DNA from: Anseranas semipalmata
Lineage: Eukaryota; Chordata; Aves; Anseriformes; Anseranatidae
DNA length: 64,000 nucleotides
NCBI GenBank assembly: GCA_013399115.1
Contig: VXAA01001883.1
Coordinates: 310,001-374,000 of the forward strand
Direction: 5' to 3'
Each line of letters starts with the position of its first letter. The first letter of the stretch is position 1. Positions 38,001 through 49,330 of this stretch are shown one piece after another. The notes under the pieces are model-generated. The model saw nothing but the letters and a program-made list of their open reading frames with translations, ran no database searches and had not been told where the DNA came from. A program made the position numbers and the translations under genes.

Positions 38001-40198
38001 CCAGATGGCACAAAATCATCTTACTATCAAAATGGGATCAAAATGCGTTATTCTTTTTTTCTTTTAAAGAAAATACAACCTTAATTAATGGGTTCAATGT
38101 TAATTAAAAATACATAGATCTGTACAGACCACAGAATACTACACGGTCATTTCTTTTCTGTAACTCCCTAATTTCCTTTGAGTCCATTTAGAGGTCTAGT
38201 ACCTTCAGAGAGGGAAACATATCACTTTAATTATTCTGTTTACACTCACACTAGACCCAACAGCCTTACCTGAGAGATGGATAAAGATTATTTCTCAAGT
38301 GGGAAAGGGTTAAATTCATGGCAAAAAAAAAAAAAATACTGCACAACAAAAGTTAGAAAATGCCTTCAGACTAATTCTGTGTGCATGTCTGCTATTAAAT
38401 CAGGCATTACAGTCCTGAACATACATCAGAATAACACTGATCAACGTTAGGTGTAACATCTATGCATGATGTCTGACTTACTAAGGTTAGTGTCACCTGT
38501 AGCTGGTTTTGATCAGGCCCAAGAGAAAAATCAGGTCCTGTGACTTATTTTGATTTTCAATGCACCTTCTTACATATCACAAGCAGAAACAGGGCTTTCA
38601 CACTTGCTTACGCTTTTTTTTTTTTTAAACTGAGTTAGAATGCAAACAGTGAAAACGCTAATCTCAGTTTTATCTTGTCATATTTTAGTTAAGGGACAAT
38701 TTAAGATTAAAAAGGAGGATTTAGCTGTATAGGACATTAAAAGACCGTGGCAGATCTTTCTTCAGGATCTGTCTGTCTTACTCTCTTTGTATTTAAATTA
38801 TGGGAGAACCTGAAGTTACCACTTTTTTCTTTCATACCCCAACCCCTCATACATTAAGTCTACCACAAGTAAAGCAAAGGCTTGTTCGGGGAAAACTCTT
38901 ACCAAAACATTGTTAGACGCACGGTCCAGTTTCTTAACACCATTACAGCTTTTAAGATTTTCCTCGTGAGGCTGTCTAGTGTGTTGAAGGAAATGCTAGC
39001 AGGTATGCTGCTCATTTCTCATCTCTAACCACGCTGGAAGCATGCAACGTGGTTCACTGTTACCCTGAAGAGCTTGTTTGGAACCCGGTACAGGACAGCA
39101 CCCCTGTACCTCACCTGGGGCTAATGCCTGGAGCACTGCTGCCCGATAAAGTCAAACCGCTGACTTCTGTGGGTGATCAGGCCTGTATACTGCAATAGCC
39201 TGAACACCAGAAAAGCGAATTATATTATGGGAACTATTTCATCAGGGAAGCTTTCTTCAAATGACAGAGGAAATAGAACAAAGTTAATTGGATCTAAAAG
39301 AATCCAGACTGAAATATGCATAGCATGGAGAGATGAAAGGTCAGAAAGATACAAAAATTAAATTGTGAACAAAATATGGGAGGAGTGCTGATAAAGGGGT
39401 CAGGAACTACGTGAAGAAGGGCATGAAGACCACAGGGTAAAAAGCTGATTAGCTGTTAATATACAAGTAGATCTGAAATGATGAGGTAATTGTTTCAGGA
39501 AGCAAGAGAGACTTCACACAGTGATACCAAGCACATAAAACCCTTTGGAAAAAAAGATTTTTTTAAACAGAGGACATTAAACAGCAAAAAAAAAAGGGGG
39601 GGGGGGGCATGAGGCTGTGATGGGAAAAGGAATTCAGAAATTGCAAATGGCATCTGAGCAAAGGGAAAGCCACAGGAAAAGATCCAAACGTGCAATGCAT
39701 TTAACATCAGCTGCCCAGCATCTGCAATGTCACAGTATTGATGTTTGGTGTCCTGGAGCTTTCCCTTTAAGCTGAAGGGGAAATCTATTGAACCTCAAAT
39801 AGCAAAATTTAGGCTCTGCAGAACATGGCTTTAGGCATCACTTATAGGCAAAATTCTTGCAGAAAGGAAACGACAGGTAAATTAAATCATGATCATACAG
39901 ACATCAATAAGGAAGCAAAGACTCAGAGCAATCACCTCCTACTAGGATTCAACTTACATTTTTCTTTGGAATATTTTCCTGGATTCATCTGTTCCCATCA
40001 ACACCCACCAACTCACTAAGCACAGCCATGTATTACAGCTCTGCTCAAAAATACTGTTCTATGTAATTCATAAAATTCCTTTTCAATTCTTTGGGGAATC
40101 ACTGAAAGTGTCACTGAGACCTTAATATTTCCAAAGGAAGGTAAAATGTTTTACTGTGGAGCTGTGAAATGTAGCATTAAGCAGTAGAAAATATGAAC
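35008..40198. other. Non-coding unique sequence
   Basis: No host gene recognised. Simple tracts: A14 at 38323-38336 and T13 at 38614-38626. The 61-codon frame at 37034-37219 lies in slightly GC-richer sequence but resembles no family I know. Confidence 0.55.
39586..39607. repeat. A10G12 purine tract
   Basis: Ten A followed directly by twelve G on the plus strand. Long G runs are rare and unstable; this may be a polymorphic or assembly-prone site. Confidence 0.9.
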
Positions 40199-40345
40199 AC
40201 AGAATCGCAAAAAAAAAAAAAAAAAAATCAGGTTGCAAGGAGCTTCTGCAGGTCTCCAGTCCAACCTCCTGCTCAAAGCAGGGCAGACTTTGGAGTCTAG
40301 TCAGGTTGCCCTGGCCTATGGCATCTCCACTGGAGATTACCACCG
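40199..40345 (-). mobile_element. CR1 LINE 3' end, old copy, minus strand
   Basis: Read on the minus strand, this ends in the CR1 3' UTR: CCTGCTTTGAGCAGGAGGTT, then GGACTGGAGACC and GCAACCTGA, then GCGATTCTGTG. Upstream is a decayed block resembling the CR1 TGGAGATNNTCNAAA region. A run of 19 A (40209-40227, plus strand) interrupts the element just before its terminal CAGAATCGC. It belongs to a different CR1 subfamily from the copies at 4, 35 and 54 kb, the one with a CCTGCTTGAGCAGG-like 3' UTR, and is more diverged. Confidence 0.85.
40209..40227. repeat. A19 tract inside CR1
   Basis: Nineteen A (plus strand) lie where other CR1 copies carry the short link between the TTCCAACCT block and the terminal repeat. 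Probably an expansion of a short A run after insertion. Confidence 0.9.
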
Positions 40346-42155
40346 AGATTAAGGATGAGCAGGTATTTCCAGGAGCCAATTTTCTTCCCATTGCCTCTGT
40401 CAAGTAGGAAATAATGGTCTCTGAATTGCATAAAACAACGTGACACATCAAAGAAAAATCAGACTTCACTGTTAGTGGTGCAGGTGCATTCATTCAGAGC
40501 AGATGATGCTTCATCGGGATAAAGCAATAGTCCCCATCTGGTCAGGGACTTCTGCCCCTTGAAGGGAAGACAGGGTGGGCTGCCACAGCAGTGAATGGAG
40601 GCTATCCTAGCACTTCCTGCTAGGAACTCCTTTAAGGCTATGCACAAATTCAAGAGAACTCCAGATTGCACTGTATTGACATTTCTGGCTGGGAAAAGAA
40701 AGTGAAGTGCTTCTGACCCCAGTAGTTCTGTTTTGTAGAAACTGGTCCTCTCACAGATGATGGATTCATTTCTGTTGCGTAAAGCAATGTGCTCATAACT
40801 AACATCATCTAGGGGGGAAGAACAGAGAGGAAGAAAAGGAAGCTTCAGCCCCTGTACCATCAAAATCCTAGTGATGTTAATGGGCTACTTGCACCACAAC
40901 TGAGATTAACCTCAGTATCTGAATGTATCAGTGTGCTGTACAGGCACTCAAGGAACCAACATTTCAGCCCAGAAGCTACAGCTCAGCACCAGACTCCCAG
41001 AAACACAGAAACAGCACAGGCTGGTGTTAACAGACCTGAGAGGGCTGAAAGGTAGGGAAGGAAGAACTGCGGCTTTGGTAGACACCCCAAGCCCCAATAC
41101 CAAACAGAGTCACTGCACTACACTGAAGAAAAACAAAACAAAAAATAATATGATTTTTTTTCAAAGCAGTCAGTAGTTCCTTGGAAAAGATGTTAAAAAT
41201 AGACCTTACTGAACACAATACAAGCTGTAAGAGCTCTGTTGTGTCCAGTTTTACCAAGACTCCCATTAAATGATGCTGTCACACAATTACTGTGCTGTTA
41301 AATACCAGGCTGCTGCTGCGCTTTGTCTAAAGGCCACGAATGCATATACTAGCAAGGCACTGGATCATCGTTAATGCTGAGGAAGGCAAGAGAGAGAGTC
41401 TTAATCAAAATTGTATTAAACTTCTCTTTACCGTTGTTTTCCTCAGCAGTAAAAGACAGAAACGGAAGAACAGTGCCTTCTACCTTGTAGTCAGAAGATC
41501 TAGCAATCCCAAGTGTCATTTTCTGAATAACTCGGAAGAACAAGGGTTGCTAAGAGAAGCCTGAACATTCCTCTGAGTCTGCTCCACGTCAAGTGATCAG
41601 CACTGTTTAATAGAGGTACAAATTAAGAACCAGGCTCAAACCTGCAATGACATTTTTACACAGATTGGTCACTTTGCCACCAGAGTTCACCTTTCTAGGC
41701 TCAGTTCTCTAAGCTGTATCTTTGGCCCTTAGCCCAAGAAGTGAACTCAGCCTTTCTGCAACATCTACCCAAGGACAGCACAACTGAGCAGCCTGATTGC
41801 CTTTGACTTATAAGAAGTGAGTCCCCACTTCAGCAGCTGGGACTCGGTCGGCCTGGCCTGCCCGTAAACACTGGGTTAGGAAGGAAGCTGACAGCAGTGC
41901 TCAAACACAGCAGCTGAAGGTGCAGGTTGGGACAACCTCACGAGGGGTTCCTCTCATCACATAAAGACCCTTGTGGAAAACTATGGTGAAGGACAAATGA
42001 AAACAGGGCCCGAGGGAAAAAAACATCTAAAGAAGGTTTAGCAACATGTCCCTTGCAGCCAAGGAGGACAAAGCTGGTCTGTCAGAAGCCGTGCTAAAAG
42101 AGCCACGTAATTCCTAATTGCACGTGTTCATCAGGAAGTACATGTCCCAGCATCT
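40346..42155. other. Non-coding unique sequence
   Basis: Overlapping minus-strand frames of 123 and 134 codons (40122-40493 and 40459-40863) are not recognisable, and the first runs through the CR1, so neither is accepted as a gene. Confidence 0.5.
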
Positions 42156-42183
42156 GCCAGGTACCATCCGGCAGGTACCATCA
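42156..42183. repeat. 14-bp imperfect tandem duplication
   Basis: GCCAGGTACCATCC followed by GGCAGGTACCATCA, each containing the palindrome GGTACC. Two units only. Confidence 0.7.
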
Positions 42184-44524
42184 TCCATCCTGTGGGCTGT
42201 GATGGACTAGACACCAGTCAATAGCCACAGGGGCAGACTGCTGCGCTGCAGGCAGAGAGACTAAACAAGCTGTCTTTTCCTCCCAGGCTACCATGCTCTA
42301 TCAGTTCTTTCAAATTTAAAATGTTTTTGATCAGATAAAGGAGAGCTACATGGAACTGTTGCTCACTCATTAATCCCTCTGAGAGAAGACATCACAAATG
42401 AGTACAATTTAGGCTGTCAGAACTGTCACTTTTCTACATGTTTTATTTAATGCAGATTTATTAATCCACATTAACAGTGAAGTGAAGACCTTTTGTTATA
42501 GTGGTAGAAAGGAAAGGGATACTGGAAACCTTTCAAGTTCTTACAAAGGCTACTAAACATAGGACAATATTATGAAAACACTTATTTCACAATCCCTAAA
42601 AGAACAAAGCTGTTTCCAGCGTGAACCACATGAAACATTTTCATCATTCAATGGGACAGAAATATCTGCCTATGGCAAAATTTTATAGAGACCCTTAAAA
42701 ATACCTGAACATGAACCCACATCTCTCTTTACACAAGTATTTGCACAATGGCCCTCTCCTCGCTCCCCGTGCAGAGCCCCAGGAAGCTCTCCTGATGCTC
42801 AGCACCCGCCACCTCCCCGTCTTGGCTCCTGTATTTACGCCTTACAGCTCTGCAAAAGGTGGCTGACCAGCAACGGGGAGCACAAAATGGTTGCCCATAT
42901 CTCACCTGTTCCTCAGAAACCTCACAAATACAAACCCTTTAGAGCAGCAAAGGTGTGACACTGGGCTTTTTAGCACCTGCAGTTTGCAGCACTCCTGGGT
43001 ACTCATTGCTGCACCCTGCTCCCACACCAACCACATCAAAACCACACCAACCTGACTGCCCACAGGGGGCAAATTGTCCCCATCAAGTTTCACTGTCACA
43101 GCATCGTTCTTGACTTAGATTTAAGGCTCGGACTACTTTAACTTGGACAAAATGACCCTGATAAGTTACACAGTGCTAGAGAAAAGCACAAATTGCTTTA
43201 TTAGGCTCACATACCACTGACAAACACTAAATTTTACTCAAGTCTATCATAGTCCCTAAATCACTGAGATCTTCCCAAACACATCACTACCTTCAATCTC
43301 ACCCAGGCAATGAGACACTCCAGCTTTTTCATAACTCTCCTGTTGATTGACAGAGGCTTCTCTTACACTGAATTAATTCCTTGTGTTGTTGGAGCTACAG
43401 AATAAGTCTCTCATAGCAGCCAAATGCTGTGCAAATCTGATCCTCCTCATCTTTCCTACAAACATATACTTTCCATTTGCTGAACTGCAGTGGATAATGT
43501 CTTGAAAAATCATAGTGCTGCATGTAACAAGGATAGCCAAGGCGATGCATTCCCTGCCTGTTCCACATTTTAACTGAAAGATGTATACTGGAAGTGAGGT
43601 TCTCTACTGTCCTGCACTTCAAGAGTCATTTCTGTTTACGCAGAATAGATATAAGAACACCACCACCTTCCTCTGAGAGCATGTTATGTGTCTGCACAGG
43701 CATCATTGTCATGCAAAGCAGAAAGACAAGGGAATCAAGCCCAGAAAATTGCTGCTCAAATTGTCATTTGACATGAGACTTGGCAAATGCCAAGTGCTCT
43801 TTTTGGAGCAAACCAAGACCTATAACCATTCAGAAGGCGTGGAAGGTGCAAAGCCTACCATGTGAGCTGCTGAAGTTTTAATTCTGCTTTGTTTTTCTTT
43901 TCCTGATCTCAGTGCAGTCTGTGAACATATTTTATTGAACGAACAAGAAAATATAATAAGGTTGTCCAAAGTTAAGGACAGAATCCAATAGCAAAGACAA
44001 AAATAAAACCCCAACAAGGGATGAGCATCCTTTCTTAATCTCATGCTTGGAAGTCAAAGGCATGGCTTTCCTCTGACCTACAGTCCTATGAATTCCTACC
44101 CATTGTGGTTTTGTGATCAGCCTCTGTAGCTTGCCAGAAAATTGAAGTTTCAAGTACTTTTTTTCCAATACAGTACAGACAATAAAACATATTGCAAGTC
44201 TACGTTTATTAACCTTCTTGAAACGACATACAAATCAAAATAATTCAGTTACAAGAACTGGGTTTACTTCTATTTTCAGCAGTTGCAGGATGTAGCTATA
44301 TTGTAAACTATATTCTTTAATTTGTTTTTGGAGTTTAATCATGATCTATCATTCCCTATTTCAGTGGCATTTGGATACTACCAAGTTTTTGTAATATTAA
44401 TAACATCATAATCTTCATTAGTATGCAAATCTATACCATCTGACAAGCTCCTGTTCTCTTCCATGAGCTCCTTTGTTGTTGCAGCCTCATGAATTTCATT
44501 ACAAGACTAGATTGTTATCAAACA
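42184..44524. other. Non-coding unique sequence
   Basis: Nothing recognisable; short chance frames only. Confidence 0.5.
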
Positions 44525-44547
44525 GGGGGAAGGGAGGTGGGGTGGGG
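44525..44547 (+). other. G-quadruplex motif
   Basis: Four G tracts of five, three, four and four bases separated by loops of two, four and one base (GGGGG-AA-GGG-AGGT-GGGG-T-GGGG). This meets the canonical G3+N1-7 definition on the plus strand. It lies about 500 bases upstream of the CpG islet at 45.07 kb. A role is speculative. Confidence 0.75.
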
Positions 44548-45070
44548 AATAGAGAGAATGACGTGGAAATTATAATCTCATTTTAATAATGAATCCAGTT
44601 TCATATTGCAGTTCGTTTGCTTGCACCAGATGCTGCTGAGAGAAAAGGGAGCAGAAGGGAGGAAATTCTTACAAAACTGCTCCTGCACAGTAACCTTTCC
44701 AGCATATGCCACTGGAGGGGAGGGCTGGAGGGAGATGTTCCCTAGCCCCTTGCCTCATCTACATTTCAGATAACAGCCGTGATTCTATCCATATGTTTTT
44801 GCGTTTCAGAGCTTTATGTATGGCAAAAGAAAATAAAACCAATAAATTCCTGCCATTCAATAACTGATGGACATTTCCTCCCCAATTAAACTGATATCAA
44901 ACAATCAGTCTTAGTATGAGATCACAATAATTACTTGCTTAAAAACTATAATTATTCTCGGAGCAGTCTGTGGCTGTAAAAATAAGTACAATTCAACAGA
45001 ATAGCAAGAGGTTTATAGGAGTGCAAGAACTGGGAACTGCCCCCTTCCCTCCTGCCTTGCACAAGCAGCA
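44548..45070. other. Non-coding unique sequence
   Basis: No feature recognised between the G-quadruplex motif and the first CpG islet. Confidence 0.5.
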
Positions 45071-45230
45071 GCGGGATGCCACCGCCAGTGGCCAGAAAGG
45101 CGGAGGGGTGCTCTCACCTCCCTGGACGGAGCGGTGCCGCCCCATGCAGGAGCCCCCCGGCAGCCCAGCAGTGCTGGTGTCCGGTGCTCCCCTGCCCCTC
45201 TGAGAGGTCAGGAAGCGTACGCTCATGCGA
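45071..45230. other. CpG-dense islet (first of pair)
   Basis: Eleven CpGs in 160 bases of markedly GC-rich sequence (for example GACGGAGCGGTGCCGCCCC and AAGCGTACGCTCATGCGATC). Open frames cover it on both strands because stop codons are rare in GC-rich DNA; none resembles a known protein. It and the islet about 0.5 kb downstream are the most GC-rich part of the window and could mark a cryptic promoter or exon. Length falls short of a classical CpG island. Confidence 0.4.
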
Positions 45231-45561
45231 TCCTTCACAACCAAGAGCTGCAAACTCATAAGCTTGTTTCAAGTGAATACTGACCTTACATTTTTTTAAA
45301 GGACCAGCGGATAAACTCAAGGAACAATCGGGGAATCTGTGTAAATGTTTAGCGCTTCACATCGTACCAAACACACAGTTAAATGCCGCAGGTTCAACCA
45401 GGATGTTTAGAAAGTAAAACTTTTTTATTTTTAAGTCATGATTTTAACCTTCTGCCTCAAGATTTGAAGGACTAGCATCAAAAGTCTTGCTTTTTTCCAC
45501 AGTACCACACGCTACTTTGCTACAGCAGGAGTAGTGCCTTAAGATGGCAGAGCTCATTGCT
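45231..45561. other. Spacer between CpG islets
   Basis: AT-rich sequence with no recognised feature. Confidence 0.5.
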
Positions 45562-45720
45562 CGTCCCAGTTACCCCGCTGCCCTGCCCAGGCGCTGCGGC
45601 TCGGGCCCAGGGCAGCCTCCAGCACGCAGCAGCCAGCTCAGGTCACCGTGCAGCTCCCTGCGAGGGCCTGGAGACGTTACAGCAGGGTAACGGCACTGCT
45701 GCTGTATCACACCAGAACGG
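45562..45720. other. CpG-dense islet (second of pair)
   Basis: About 11 CpGs in 160 bases, including GGCGCTGCGGCTCGGGCC and CCTGCGAGGG. No recognised exon or repeat. Confidence 0.4.
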
Positions 45721-48700
45721 TGTCTGACATTTTCTTAATAACATAAGAATCTGCTCCTTTAAAGCCTTACAGAACCAAGCAAGATCTGAAAACATAGATG
45801 ATTCCTTAGAAAGTAAGTGGGACTCGCTATAGTTGCTCCGAGATCCAATATTAAACACAGATTTCTATCCTTGCTATAAAATTTTATATTTTATCTGAAA
45901 TTTTTTGTTGTTAATAACAGTCATTTATTTTATTAAATCCTACAATGCTCTCTGCAAAGGACCATGTGTAGAACAGATATTTCTGAGGGTTAGTCAATTG
46001 CAGAAAATTCAATCACCATTAAGTATGGGATTATCTTCTCTTTTCCCATTACATACAATTACACATCAGTTAACTTGATCACATGAATCTAAATAACACC
46101 AACTGCTCTTTATTAACCAAGTTGTTAGAGGTCTTCCCTTCTCAAAGCACACATTTTAATATTAGAGCAAGAATAAATCTCCAAAAACTCTATGAATTGC
46201 GTAATTAAACTGTTTATCACTCACAAAACATTAGTACACCCAACAAGAAAGCCCAATTTTAAAAGATATTTTGTATTATTTATCAAAAAGTGTGAATTAA
46301 TATGTGACCTACAGCACAAGACTTGTGTTTTTTTTTTACCTATTTAAAATATATATTCAAATGCTAATTTAAAAATGTTTATATTTTAAAATGCAAACTA
46401 GCAATTCATAGCTACACATTAATTAAACTACTTTCAGTTTTCATATTTTCCTAGCAGGGGGCTGTCAAAAAATCAGAACTTTTGTCACACTGAAGTCACA
46501 CCAACATGTACAGGTTCCCTTTGTTCTCCTCCTCATTAAGAAAAAACCTGTCATTAAGAGCATCTATTTAAAGCAAGAAGAGAAATGTGTTTGGACTTTG
46601 ATTATGGCAATTAAAAAAAACTCTGCTATTCAAAGATGGTGCTTTTTTATTATTTAAATAACATTCCACATTCTTCTAACACATTTTACTAAGAAGATTG
46701 TTGAATTAGGTGATAAAAGGTTACTTTTGTCTTTGAAGCTGAAATATGTAACTATTATTTCTTATCTGTCTGGAATTTGAAAAGCTTCAATATCATATGT
46801 TTTAGAGGACTCATTATCAAAACTCACCAGACTTCATAAAAAAAACAAATGCTTCACTTCCTGCCCTTGTTTAATCCCAGCTAGACAATTTCTTTTACTT
46901 TTCAAAAAGGAAGACTTCTTTCAACATTTGACAGCAGTATCTTTTTATTTTCAAACTGCACTGACTGTGACTGGGAAACTATAACCACCTTCTTTTCAAA
47001 GCTTGGAAATAGGGACAGTTGTCAGGGATGTATTTTAAGAGGAAGGCTCAGACTAGGGTAGGTAAAGAAAAACAATGGGGTTTTTTAGTTGTTAGTTTTG
47101 TTGTTATTTGTGTTTTTTTTTGTTGTTGTTGTTTTTGTGTGTTTGCTTATTTGTTTTTTAAAGCCAGAACAAGACTAACATGCAACTGAAAGTGGACAAG
47201 TAGGTTATATTACAATGCAGAAGGAAGTATCATAACAAAGTCTTAATTCTCTTTGCCTCCTAAAGATTTGAACACTGGCAAATCATTCCTACCATACACA
47301 CAAAAATTTCTATTGGCAATATACACAGGGCTGCAAAATCATATGATGAATTAATTTTCAAAACTCTGAAAGTACATGAAAATATAATTCATCCTGCTGA
47401 AATTACATCATTTCAGACCTCTGAGCAGACTTGCACAGTGTCATCAATTTTTAGATAACCAAACAATATTTTTTTATCACTAACATTCAAATTTATGTTT
47501 TCCACCTAAAATACAAATGATGTTGGTCTAGTGATGTCAGGATGCTGCTGTATTCTCTTCTGGACAGATAAGTAGGAGGAGTTATTTACGATACAGTTTT
47601 GATCAGAGTTCAACTAGGGACAAAGTAAAAAGCACAAAATCCGTACCCAACATATAACCCAAGATGACAAAGTAACAGCGTGAAGGATAAAGAATAAACA
47701 TATACAGTAAATAAAGCGTGTATTTGATAAAAAACCTACATGAGCTGTCTCATCAGCTCCTGGTTTTGTCACCCTCTGTTTATGCAAACTGAAGACTCTG
47801 TACTGTGAAATAATGTCACAAAACCATACGTATTGGATTTCCTTCACTGCCCTACAGCCAGCACCGAAATGCTTGCCACTCTTCTGGCAGTGCCAAGGAA
47901 GCGATGGTTTCAAGAAGGGATGCGTCTGGACTTGACACTGCCCGAGTCCACACGACTCTAGCGAAGTGGCAGCAATATCCTTAAGAGAAAATACTTATAG
48001 AGGTTGGAGGTTCTGCTTTTTGTGCGCAAATTGCAAGAAAAACTACTAATACCGGCAACACAGGAAAATGGGCCAATTCCAGAAACATATTTCTGGAGAT
48101 GACATTTCCAGTTAGGATATCACTAAACCCAGCACACTTGCATTCTCAGGGTTAACTGTTACTTTTCCTCCAGTTCCATATCAGTGACTGAGGAAAGGCC
48201 AGTGCAAGAAGAACTACCACCATTTATTTCTACACTTCCCAGACTTTTTTCTGCCAGCAGATTCCTGTTCTGGAGGTTTTCTAAAATACATCATTCGTTC
48301 CTTTCCAAAACCCAAGCGATAGCCTGGAGCTGACCTCGTCCCCAGTAGCATCGCACCAGTACTGAGCAATATCTGCTAGATGACAATTATGCCTTTGTCC
48401 AGCATGCTTAATTTCAAAAATACATAATTTTATTGTTTCTTTTCCCTCTGCCTTTAATCTAACCGATATGATGCATTGTCCTCTTCCAGGCTTGACCATC
48501 CCCAGAGAAATCCACTGAAAAGCCAATCCAGTGCTAATGTTCTTGTCTGTGTTATTTTAGGGTCCAAGAAGTCTGAAGATTTAGCCGCAAAGTTATATAA
48601 AGAGATATAAATATGAAACAGAAAGGCTCCAAATCCAACTGCTAGTGGGTATTCTAACATTTTTAATGGTCTCAGAAGCTTATGTGTCCCATAGCATACT

Positions 48701-49109
48701 AAAATTCCCTACATTTCCACAAGATTAACTACAGGGACAAGGGCCTGAGTGTCAGAAAAGCAAAAACAGGCACAAAACCTGAAAAGGTACTCGAAAGTTT
48801 AAACTGATCAGATTGACACTTCAGAATTTGTATTTGCAACCTTCAAAGGCTCATCCAGTTATTCTTTTTCATTAGTAAAGCTGTAAATTAAGCCAAAATA
48901 TTTTTCACTGATAATGCATATTAATGAGGAGCTACAAAATACATTAGACCTTTCTACCTTTAAAATTTTGTGCCTATAGAAAGCATAAATAGTTTGGCAC
49001 TGCACTTCAGAAACACAGTCCGTTTTAATAGGCTCTCTGTTGTGACCTGGAGTTAAACAGGATTCTTTTCGTTTCTTGTTGACTCCGAAACCGGAGTGTA
49101 CCAACCTGT
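45721..49109. other. Non-coding AT-rich sequence
   Basis: No gene recognised. 45,850-46,800 is extremely AT-rich. A T/GT-rich low-complexity segment lies at 47079-47160. Short minus-strand frames (47614-47913, 48281-48660) show no family. Confidence 0.55.
47079..47160. repeat. T-rich (TTG)n low-complexity tract
   Basis: About 80 bases made almost only of T and G, with repeated TTGTTGTTG blocks, GTGTTTTTTTTT and TTTGTTTTTTA. Probably slippage-derived simple sequence. Confidence 0.8.
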
Positions 49110-49330
49110 TATGAATATTTTTCTAAATGCCAGCCAACTATCTTTTTCCTTTGTGCTTTAATTAAAGGACATTTACCCTTGTAATAGGTATTTAATAGCA
49201 GGCAATTTTTTTGACATTAATATGCTAAGGTTGTCTTGCAGTGGCTACATGTTAATAGACTTTAATAGTTATTAAAGATTCCAGAGCCCTGGCAAACAGG
49301 GTAATTATAAAGAACTTAGAATGCTGAAGA
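49110..49330. promoter_or_regulatory. Candidate conserved non-coding element with 12-bp palindrome
   Basis: Contains the perfect palindrome CTTTAATTAAAG at 49156-49167, plus ATTTAATAGC, CATTAATATG, TGTTAATAGAC, TTTAATAGTTATTAAAG and GGTAATTATAAAG. This dense set of homeodomain/POU-type cores has no simple-repeat character. Assignment rests on motif density only. Confidence 0.25.

Noticed and set aside
40122..40863. Two overlapping minus-strand frames of 123 and 134 codons, possibly one frameshifted gene
   Set aside because: The first reads through a CR1 3' UTR and its A19 tract; neither frame matches CR1 pol or any protein I know.
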